NCBI GenBank assembly: GCA_013397845.1
Contig: VZTG01010070.1
Location: 635,221 to 699,220 of the forward strand
Direction: 5' to 3'
DNA from: Melanocharis versteri
Lineage: Eukaryota > Chordata > Aves > Passeriformes > Melanocharitidae
Length of the DNA: 64,000 bases
Within the stretch, counting starts at the first letter, position 1. Each line of letters begins with the position of its first letter. This document shows positions 48,709 through 60,700 of this stretch, piece after piece. The notes beneath the pieces are model-generated. The model was not told the origin of the DNA. It searched no databases and was given only the letters and a program-made list of their open reading frames with translations. The position numbers and the translations under genes were made by a program.

Positions 48709-51700
48709 CTGCAAAGAAAAAATGATTATGACAAGACATTTATTAATTTCTACACTTTTGATAATGTATTCAAACAAAGCAAAGCTGTACTGTGATTGCC
48801 ATGCAAGTGATAAAATTACTTAATGGGACTGGAGACTAGACCTGTATGTCAATGGGATTTGTCTAATTCCCTGTCATTAGTGGCTACCATATGATAATTC
48901 AGTGGCAGGTGCAACTCTGTGAACCAGTGCAGGCTGACTCAGCTGGGGTGTGCCTTCCATACTGAACCTTTACCGATGGTCTGTACTCTGAAATCCATGA
49001 GTTAAATAGGCTTAAATTAACTTTAAATAGGTTAAATCCAGCTACAGACGATGTTTCTCCTACCATGGTTTGCTCCTGCTAGTAACATTCCCAGTGATGT
49101 CAGTAGAAGAAAATCTAGATTTGAAATTGTCTAGTTCTTCTTTAGAAGTGAAATATTATGAGAAACAAGAATGACTGTACTGTTCTTTTCACATTTCCTG
49201 GAAATGTAATGGCTGTGTCTATTGTGTTAGTCTGTTATACCTAATTCATCACAGGGAGCTTTAGCAAAGCTATATTCCAGTTCTAAGAGTCTAATCATCA
49301 AGTTACTTAAAAAATAAAGGGGGGGACACACCACCAACCCAAATCATCTGGCAATTTTGGCTAGTACTTCATGTGAAAACACACAAGATGGCAGCATCAG
49401 AACAAAATGGTTTTTCATATTTAACATTCTTATTTGAAGACCAAAGTTTTTCAGTTGGATTTCTGTTCCATAAATGTTTTTGTCCTAGAGGACTGAAAGA
49501 TTTCCACACTGCAACATTGGCTAGTGGGAGAAAAGCATTTAAGACTATGTAGAAGAAAATGTAGTAGCCTAAATCTTGCATAACATTTTCATGTATCTGG
49601 CTCCTGGCATCTGAATGTGTGTGTTATGTACCTAAGTACCACACATGGTGCATGAGGAGAGTTATACACCATCATGTATTATTTAAAACAATCCTTATAC
49701 TAAGCAGAGACTCCCAAGGAGTTGGCTAATAAGAAATTACGTTTCTGCTTCAGAGCTTGGACTGTTTACTTTAAGCTACTTTTTACCTTTGAAGGTACCT
49801 CCCCTTGTCCTTCCTATCTCAGATCCCAGTGGTACCAACCATGGTGAGAGGTATGAATTTCTGTGCTATGGCCGTTCTCTTGTCTGCATCTAGGTTTCTT
49901 AATTCTTGACGGATATTTTAATCAAAAAGTTGTTTTGCAAAAGGCGATGTCTTCTCCAGTCTCTTAAAATACATTGCACACAACTGACTTCTCTATCAGT
50001 TTTTGTGTTACAGGGCTTAGGCATAAGTAGGTCACAATATGCTCAGATTTATGTAGCTATTGATATGGACTAAATGAGAACTCTGGGTGCCTGCAGGAAC
50101 TGAGCACAATTGTGAGCAGCTCTTTTTTTAAGGCTAAGTATTGCTTATTTAGTTGCATCAGTCTCCCTTAGCTGGCAATTTGGATCTAGTCTTCAGCTGT
50201 CTCTTAATTTCTGCTGTGCAAGTATTACAGCAGAATTTAGGCTGCATTCAACATAAAACATAATAGGTTGTTCAGCACCAGATACAGCAATTTACAAATA
50301 CAGGGAAAGACACGGTTTTTATGGAATTAATTTTTTTTAGTAGTGCAGTACGTGAGTGAAGTTTCGATTCTAGTGGAGAGTCTAAAAAGCAGTTGGTAAA
50401 GATGGGAAAGATCTAGAAATTGAACTTAAGAGTGAATGTTGAATATTATCAAAGGCAAGGATTGTTTAGAGGAAGCTTAGTTTTACATTGCAAACTTGGG
50501 AGTTATGGATCAGTATTGTTAACTTGAAAGCTTCCACAATATGCCTTACATTAGAATATCTATTAGTGGTGTGAATTTCTTTGTTTACCCAAAATGCAAT
50601 TAAAAAGTACGGGGTTTTTAATGTTTATGTACTTAAAAAATGCAAGCAGGATTTGTGCATTGAAAAGACATTTTCTTTCAAGGCTTTCTACAGAGAAGGT
50701 TTTGACCCTTTCTGCAGGGTCAGTTTCTCTTTGAAATGGAATACATATTTAAATCTTCTGGAGTTTCGTGTTCAGACCTATTGATGCCATTCTATTTGTC
50801 AAAGAACCCTAACCAAACAAGCTCAAGTGTTTCTGTTCTATTGTTTTCTTTAGCAAGAAAAATTGTTGACCTTAGATTGGTTTTGTTCTAACTCTGACAA
50901 CTGAGCTGTTCTTGAAGCACAGGAGAATGTTTGTGCTTTAACAGAATAACAATTTCTTCAAATTATGAGAATTTCCTACAAAGCCTGATATTGAAACAAG
51001 TCGTTACTGTAGTTGTGATGGTTGAAATAATACTTCCCAACTCATGTTCTAGAAGCAGCAACTTACACATTTCTGTTCTCCATAAGTGTTTATTTCATGC
51101 TTCCTTACAATTCCTCCTTCCTCCCATCCTTTCTCACACCATATACAGCAGCTGAATTTATCTTGAAATACCCTGTGATTTACAACTCTAAACAAATGTT
51201 TTAAAATTGTCTTTGAGGATCGTTGCTTCTATTTCAGCCCAGAGAGAGGCTTTTTGTGCTTGAAAACTTTTCTGGGTTTTTTCAGCTCTATTTGTATCTC
51301 TAAAAGGTACTACCTGTCCCTACAATCCTTGCTTCAGTTAAAGTTTAGAAACTGATCGGATGCAGCCTCAAAAATACTAAATTCTACTTCTTATCAAGCT
51401 GATATCCTTTTAAAATAGAGGGTATATGCTGAAGAGGAAGAAATTTAGTTAAAAGCAGTAAGTTCAATATTCAGGATGCTTACATGTGTCCTGAGTTTAA
51501 ATAAAAAATTTGGAACACCTTCCTGAGATTAGTAGAATAGCTGTCTTCAGCATATTTCCAGGAAAAAGACATTTCATGACTTTCTTGAAAGGCAGACTGA
51601 CTGGCCTAGCTCATAAAGGCTGTGGTTTGCACTATATTCACCTCTGCAGTGATTCTCATCCCAAGGGTACGCACAGTTCTGAATGCCATTGCAGACTAAA

Positions 51701-54700
51701 GAATTATTGATGCACATGTTGCTATGGCAGAAGTAAGTGTTGCCTGAGCAGGGAGCTGCAGGAGAGAAGAGAAAGAAAACATTCAGAATTTTCAGTAATT
51801 GATGCCTTGCAATAAATCTAGGAAGTTCCTAAATTTGGGGTTTTTAACATGCATTCTTCCTCTCTGTTTCAAACACAATCACTTCTCTTGTGTGTCACTA
51901 ATTATCTGATGCTTTTCTCTCTCTTCATGTGATTGCTTTCACTGTATTATCAATGCTACAAAAGCAATTCTTGCTCCAAAGGGGTAGGTAGCAAACAGTC
52001 ACAAGACACAGATAATGGAAGAAAGCTTTAGTATGTGTCTTTAAAAACTTAATACTTAAAAATCACATGCTCACTATCAATTATATATTTATTCTGTGGA
52101 GCATCTGCTGTGTAGATGTTGTGAAGCAGTCCCTGAACATCTGCATTTTAGAGCCCATTAATATCTTAATGCAAATCAGATTTCAGCTTGTGGAGGACTG
52201 TTTCAGTAATTGCAAGAGATTTCAATAACTAGAGGCATGTAAGTCATTCCTGCTTGTGAATCAAAAGCTCCTGGATCCTCCTATTAGAGCTAATGCAGGG
52301 ATTGAGAGAGTACAGTTTAGCTTTTTATGTATCTATCTATATATAGCCAGAAATTTGAAGAAAGAAATTAACTAGAAAGCTGCCTTATGTTTTTGTGAGT
52401 ATTTGTTACAGCTCCTTGACATTAGAAAAAATGTATTAAAAAGTAGTAATAATTCTTTTCAGGGTGTTGTGGAATATACATAGGAAATTATTTATGAATT
52501 CAGGGCACTGGACAAGAAACTGGTTTTCCCTTTGTTTCAATAATGTGGTATTTTTGTGATGGAAATATCTGTTATTAGTGGAGTCAGTTATATATTAAAC
52601 AGCAAAGATGTGTGATAGATATTCTACTGTTTGGTTTCACAGAAAGAATGTGTTCTGGAGCAGTCTGGATTCTCCGAAACACAACAGGAAACCCAAAGGG
52701 TAGAGCAGAGGGAATGACTGCTCCTGGACACTGCATTTCTCACTTCGTCATTCTGTTAGGCTTGAGAATCTCAATGATAAAAAGATGAGTTATGCCTAAG
52801 AAAAAAGAACATTCAAACCTTTAATTCTGATTTTGCCTTCCTAAATTAAATATGTATTGTCTTCCCTACTTAGTCCACTGAAGTTTGGTAACCCACACTC
52901 ATTGGTTTTGAGCTTTCGTATTTGCTGTTACTGCTTAACTCTGGCAATCTCGCAAGAAGTTCCATACAAGAACTTGCTTTAATTGTAGTGCAAGTATGAA
53001 TACAGAACACATTTAGTGAGTATTTTGCAACAGTTTATCTATGTAATCTCAGTGCTTAAAAATGTCATGGTAGCTATCACATCACTTCCTCGCTCAAGTG
53101 AGTTGAGAATTTAGTTGTTTGGAAAATAGATCTAGTCTGAAGAGCACTGCTTTAAAACAGGACCAGTCCTTTGGAAGGTCGAGATCAGGCCCATTCTGTC
53201 AGTTATGGCATAATGTAACACACATTCCCTTTCTCATTTCCCTGAACAGGTGATTCTGCCGCTGTTGCTTCTCCATCTGCCAGCACATTCTCTAATATAC
53301 ATGTTTGGGTAGTCTCTTTAACTTTTGGTGGGTGTGGCTTTTGTTCACAGTTCATGAAGGTGGGACAAATGGACTTCTTTTCCTTTTGTCTGTTATTTAA
53401 GGAGTTTGAAGTCTAAAAGTCACAATGATTGATCAGTTCTAGCCTAGGACTTCAAGGACATAGCTGGACTCTTCCCATAACAGCTGCTCAAAAGTGGTGC
53501 AATGCTCACAGTGCTTTGTATCCAGGATTACTCATGTATTGAATCAAGCCAGGAATCAAATACATTGATTTTTCACATGGCTGTTAGCTGAATTACTTAG
53601 TCAAATCTGCAAGCAGCGCTAGGTGTGTGTTAGGTGACTGTCATGCACTATTAGTTCATTTATGGAAATCTTTCCAGAAATATTGATTGTTTTCATGGTT
53701 GGCTTCATATAATTACAAATCATTAGCAAGGTAGAAGAGAAAGCTTAACAATCTGAAAATAAGATAAGCTCAGATTCACTTTTTACAGTTAGAAAAATTG
53801 CTTATGACTAGATTATATAAAAGTACTTGAAACACTTTTCAGCCACATACTTTTCAATGACCCTACCCAAGAAAGGCAGTCTCTCAAGTAAATAACAATA
53901 ACCACATACACTTGCAGATATTCTTCTGCCAATGACTTCTGAGTTGCTTTAAACTCATAAATTTGTAAAGTTATCTACCTTTATGAGTATTTAGTGTTTC
54001 AACCTCTTGCATGAAAAAAACCCCACAACCCCCCCCAAAAAATCTGAACTCAACAACAACAAAAATCCCACTCCAATATTTTTAATAGAAATAGGTAATT
54101 TCCCTGGCAAAGTTCATAGCATTTTCTAAATTGAAAGCTGAAATAACTTGCACTATCACCAATGTTAATAACTGTATTGAAATAAAAGCTACTGGAAAAG
54201 CAGTTATCAATTTTTGCAAGTTGTACTGAAAACTGACATTTATTTAAATTCTCAATATCTAAAGCTTATTAAATGCCTCTTGTAGGTTAAGCAACAGACT
54301 AGCTTGAAACATGCAATTGTTCCTTACTACCATGTATTCAAAGTAAGCCAGAAGCTATTTCTCTTATACGTATCTGTTACTCTAGAAAGGTTGTTTTACA
54401 AAAAGTAGCTTTTCTGCTATGTTAAAATTTACTGGTTTATAGAAGAGAACATAAAATCTACCTATTATCTGTAACCTGAACTTTCTTGCAAGGTAGTAAC
54501 CAGGATTTCTTTCAGGACTGGCTACAGACATGTTCTGTCAGAGGAGTTTTTTTTTTGTCACTAAATCTGTACTATTTATTCTTCAAGCAGAACTTTTTTA
54601 AAACCTTTAGCACAAGCCTAGGTCTGATTTCCTGAAATGGGAACATTTCATTCTACTCTTTCCATGTATCTCTGCAGTTCTGAACTCAGTCTAAGCTGCT

Positions 54701-57700
54701 TTAGTGCCATTTACTTCCAGGTTCTGCAATGTGGACAGCATTGTCCTCTGTAAATATGTGAGGCAACAAAATTCCATTCAGGTACAACACCCTTAGAAGA
54801 CAAAAATCTCACAAAAAACTTGCTTTCAAGAAACATCTTAATTTACGATGAGAACGAAGACTATTTTTAACCCAGGCTATGGAATCCAAACAAAAATCCA
54901 GATGGCATTTACAACTCTGCTTTAATTACAGCCTTCTTGAATAAACTTGAATTTAACTGCTGATCTGTGGTTGTGCAACACCACGGTGCTTTGCTAAGGG
55001 AGCATGTGTGGGGTCCTCTAGAGCCAAATGCAGCTGAGGATAAGGGAGCAGCTTGGCTGGAGGGGGTGTAGTTCCTGACCCACAATTGAAGATAGAGCTG
55101 TGGATAGGAAGGAGAGTGAGACTTTACAGGATCAGGCTACTCTTCTGAACATCCAAAGTGGGCTTAAGAAGAGCTTATTATGGTGTCTGGCAGGGAACTG
55201 GGAGCTAGTGGGAGAGCACACTTCAGTCTCACTGTTGTCTTTTTGAAATAAGACTGTGCCCATTTAAAAGACTGTGCCCATTTGTAGGGAAGGACGGCTC
55301 TTTGTGAGAAGGACATAGCCTAGGGCAGTATTGCTGAATTCAAAGGGAAAAGAAACCTTTTAAGAATGGAGGAAAGCTTTTCTTCAGGAACCATGTTAGA
55401 ACTGTAGTAAAGTAATTATCTAATTTACCTGCTACTATGTGAAGGAAATAGAAACAACCTTTTTCATGTATTCCTGCTGCTTAATATACAGCTGATGCTT
55501 TCCCTAAAATACTTCAAGTACCCCAATAGCAGGAGAATGGGCACTTTCAGATCTACTTACGATCCACAAAGGAAGTGAAGAGCATTCTGAACCTGCTCAG
55601 TCTGCTGCCTTCATCTGCCCACATCCGCACCACCCCTGTCCCCGTCTGCAGCGTGACATCGTTGGCCACCGTGCTGCAGAACTTGGCCTTCAGGTTTTCA
55701 ATGGAGCTGCTCCCATCATACACAGCAACAAAGTTCCTTTTGCATTCATTGGAATGCTCCATTTGATAGTCCAGAAATCGCATGTAGATCTGTTAGAAAA
55801 GAGGAGTCAATGTCTTTAGGAGAAGAAATACAGAGAAGAGAGTTTTCTTTCTTAGCAAATCTTGAATAAGATGTTTTGTTCCCTTACACATAAATGTGAT
55901 TCTCAATTCACAACACTTTTAAACTTACATTTTTTCATTAGATGTCCATGTGGAGCATTACCTGACACTTATCTTGGGTATCTGTTTCACTTCTCCCTGC
56001 TCCCCAAAACAAGCTTTATTTAAAAATTTACTTTGATTTATTTCTGCTCCCTTTGGAAAAACAGTACAAAGCAACACACTTGGTGAAGAAACCCCCAAGA
56101 ACCTCTGCTAAATGTGAAGTCTATTTCTCTAGAAGAGATATAAGGAATACATAAATAATTTTAAAAGTATTTTGACTGTTCTCTTTCCTTTCTTTTCAAT
56201 TCATAAAAACAATGTTAAAATATAAGGGAAGGAGTCTAGTCAGAAAAGCTCTGAAGTAAAATAAGGAAATGAAAATTTATTGCTTCAGAATGAAAGCTAA
56301 TTACTGAACCATAGCTGTGTTATGGAAGACACAAACCATGAAGTCAGGAGTAATTTGAAATAAAATGGAAACGAGAGAAAAGTAAGCTGGCTGTGTAGGA
56401 AGAATTAATGAATTTAAGCTAATCTTAATACTTCTAAAAGCAGAAATCTAATCCAAGAGAAGGCAGCATATGTGTTAGAACACGTGCAGCGAGGAAATTA
56501 GAAGATTGAGATGGTATTTAAAGAGTAAGTAAATAATTTATTTTGCTGGAGCACGAAACTCGTGCAAGATTGTAATTCAGTTAAAATTACATGAACGCAT
56601 CAGAAGGCTTTTGAATCTCTTCAATGGCTGTATTGGAATTCTCAAAATCCTTCTGAAAGTTTTGAGATGTGAAACCAAGTCACCTAGGCACGCTGCAAAG
56701 GCCATTTTAGACTTTAACAATTCTTAGACAGCCGTTGTGTTGCCAGAGAAGAAGCGTGCCCAGGTGGAGCTGCGGTGCTCCTCCCCTGTCCATGAGCTCT
56801 CCCGCTGCAGCCCGGGGCTGTCTGAGCCCCGCTCCAGCCCACGCCAGGGATGCTGCAGAGCTTCTGCACATCAGCACTTTATGCATCTGCCCAAGGACTC
56901 TGCGACTCCTGCTCGCGTGGGAAGCAGGAGGTCAGGGCAGATGAATCCCACACCTGGGCTCTGTCACCCAGTTTGCTGCCCCTTTGCCACAGCTCGCTGC
57001 CAACCACCTCAGAGAGACAAAACAAGATGTGCCCCTCCCCATTCCTACACCTATCAGGCTTTATTGAAAACATGGTGAAAGAGAAAAAGACAGGTGGCAC
57101 TTGTACCCCTTGGCTCTTCCTTCCCAGTCCTTCCAGAGGCAGGTTGGCCAGCACTGCCTTCCCTCGCACATTCTGTCTGAAGGTGCAGCCTATGCCATAT
57201 TAGCTCATGCTTCACCTCACTGTTTTGTGATTTTCAGCAGATGTGTTTTTTTCTTTTTTTCTATTTTCTTTTTTTCCTCCTGCTGTTTTTGTTAGATTTA
57301 CTGCTGGAAATTCTCAGCTACATTGAGAACCTGTCTTCTGTTGATGACTTATCTCAAAAACATGGATGTGAGCTGCAATTGCTAGTATTTGGGCTGAGAG
57401 ATGGTATTTTCTTTTAATGATTGACTTTATATATCTGCTACAAAATTACAATGGAAACTAAAAATAATTTAGCACACTTTAAGTAGAGCTATTATTTGTA
57501 TGATAACAAAGGAATAATCCCATTAAAAGTGCTCACCTCTTCACAAGCTCCTTTGGATTAATCTGTTAGGCAAGTATAAAAGGTCCTTACTCTTACATTA
57601 TATTGATTATTCTGGTAATTTTATGAAATCTAGAGGTAATTTATTAAGTGTCTGCTATACACATTTTAAAAGTACTTTCATTGCTGCACTTGTGTCAGTT

Positions 57701-60700
57701 TTAAAAGTTTATTTTTATTACAGAATCAAATTGAGGAAATTAAAAATGTCTATGTTTATTTTTCTCAAGAGGCTGTACCTTATCAGATCTAATGGATTTT
57801 ATCATCATAATTCTGCTTGAATTGAAGCTTGAGAAACCACTGTTGGAATACTAAGAATTATTTTTCTGTAATGTTTTAAATCAATAATTTAGGATGATGA
57901 TCTAATTTCAGGACTCACCCAACTATAACTCTGCCTTCTGGCAACATTCAATAATTTATTAAAATACTTAAGCACAAGACCTGGTGCACTCAAGTGGCAA
58001 TGTAGAGAGAAAATGGGTTTGTTATTGTTTCTGGAAGAACTGCGTCTATTACTCAGACTAGTATAGGGCTCTTGGGAATTGACTCACTTCCTCAAAGGCT
58101 CAAATATATTAATGGACTTTTAATTTCTTTCTTGTCTTGTCCTCTTATTATCATCGTTTTGGTTGCTGTTTTAGAATGCACTTGCAAGGTGGTTAACAGG
58201 GTTGGTTAGTTAACTATTAGGAGTATGTAAGAAGGCAGAGGGAAGGTTTGTCATCTTGGCAGCTGCTGCTTCAAAATATTTTTTAATTTTTATGTATGTG
58301 CAAGCAGAAGCAAAATTAAAGATGTGTATGCTATATGGAGAAAAGTACATGCTCTTCTGTGCAACATATTTAACAAATATTATTCTGAAACTCATATGAT
58401 TCAGGCTATATTTTGGGGTTGTGAATAGGATTTTTCTTCTCTGCCTAACAAGGTAAAGCCTCTCAATTTAGCTCAGACTGCTGATGAAAGTGGGTTTTAA
58501 GGTGCTGGATTGTGAATTAGATGGGAGAAGCAGGCTCGTGTTCTGTTGACTTTGAACAGAACCAAATTCGCCAATAAACCCACTGGAGGCAAAATGTTAA
58601 GCTTTGGCAGTGAGATTTACTGGAAATTACTGAAGATGTCAGCCAGCATTTTTGCCTGCAGTCTTCCAATAAAACCAGGGTCCAAGACAAATGCCCCTGA
58701 AAATTGTTGCTTTCACAGTTCTCACAGTTATTTGGTATTTGAAGCTTCAAACAATAGGAAGCCAGCACTATGGACTCGTGTAAGTTTACTTTCAGAAACA
58801 ATTCTCTCTCTGGATTTCCTAAGCCACTGCTACATAACTCATTTCAGTGAAAGTACAACATTATGCTAATCACAGTTAGTGACCATTACCTGTTGCTTAT
58901 GTCATGGAAACCCATGATATACTGAATTATACAAACAAAACCCACCTTAGCATTTGGAGTAGCTTTAATTGTCCAGATACAGTCAACTGCTTGTCCTGGT
59001 TTTGTTTTTCCTTCTTGTTCTACTTGACTGGAACGCACTATTCCATCAGCTCCTGAGAGCTCAAACTGACAGTCTAGGGACAAGATAGACCTTGCTGTCA
59101 AATGCAATATGACATTAATTTAAAATTTCATGTATAAAGAAATTGTTACTGTAACACTATACCTGGGATGGGATTTAAAATACCTCCTAGGTAAGTGAAG
59201 TCAGGATCTGTAATAGAAAGAAGTCATGAATCAGAAGGGCTATCAGTGCTTGAGAATCACTTCAAGCTTTAATATTATCTGCAGATTATGTCCATTTTTT
59301 ATTATGTTGCAATAAAAATTGCCAGAAAGTTTACTGAAACAATTGGAGCACATAGAGACGAAGTTTTTTTGGATGAGAACGTTATTCCACAAAGATTGAC
59401 CTTATCTGAAAAAGGTAATTCTATCCTGACAGCTCAGATTTCTAGCATAACACCAAAAATTACTATACAGTATTTTGTTCCTACATTATATTCTGAATTT
59501 AACTATGTCAGTTTTCACTGAAACTGCTGGAACTCCACATGAGTACAGGAGATCTTTCTCCGTGCAAAAAGCTTATTTAGACTTATTTTATCAGACTGCT
59601 GTCTATGTAGTTCTGAACAATTTGAACTGAGCTTAGCAGAATATATCAACGTTTTGAAATTGCTAACTGCTCTTAAAAAAGTATGTGAAGAAGGCAGTTC
59701 AATCCTAAAGGTACTTTTCCTTGGGGTATGTGTGTCTCTTGTATGAGGCCACGTAGAACAGTTCTAGACATGGCTTATGAAATGTTGTTCTGTGCAAAGA
59801 AAGCACTAGTTCATGCAGAAGTGCGCACCTGTTTGGTACAAAGTGCTTTTCCAAATGGAGATCCAGAGTCTGGCTCTTTCTGTGATCCTATAAAATATTT
59901 TTTCTGTATAGGAAGTTTATCATTTTCCTTAGAATGCCTCAGTCCTGAGCTTAAGACTCAGCACAGTTCAGAAAATGCCGTCTTTGCCGTCATCTTCTTA
60001 TTTACCTACAGTGAAATCTATGATCACTATATGCAAAATTCTGCAAGGTTTTCAACTTTCTTTGTGAACTGATTTTTTTATGAAGCAGGAGTATGTGCAT
60101 ATGTTCCCTTTCATTTTCACAACCGTAAAATATTTCACTCCACTTCATATAAACATAGAGGAAGGGAAAGAAAAATATCAGTCCTTCAGTTGTTCCAATC
60201 TATTGTGAAAATAATACAAGGTTTAAATGTATATTTGAAGCTCCAGCCCACAGCTATGGTAATTTAGTTTTGAAAGTGATGTTGATGAAATGGCTTTGGA
60301 AATGGACTTAGCAAAATGCATAAGCACTGTGCCTGTGAAAACATTTTATCATGTTATTCCCAATGGTCTGGTGACCATACTAATCTGAAGTTTCCGAGTC
60401 TAAATCCCCAAGCAGTAATATATAATCATGAATTGTGTCTTCATGTGCTCTAGGGGTAAAGATAACATTAAGAAGTTATGTTTGTGTATACATTTATCGA
60501 AGTAGTAGAGCTGACACCTGTATATTGGCTTTTGTCCCAAAGGACAATAAAATGCTGATAACTACACGTGTAGTATCTATGAAGTACAGTAGTCAAGCTT
60601 TGCACAAGGACATCAGGTCAAATTTTCATGAAAGAAGGATGTCCTGCCAGGTTTAAGTAGCTCCACAGAGCAGCTGTAATTTTTGTTTGTCTAAAGGCAC

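Noticed and set aside
56735..57203. Overlapping plus-strand ORFs as possible new genes
   Set aside because: Several frames are open at once because of composition. They have no domain, splice support or conservation visible.
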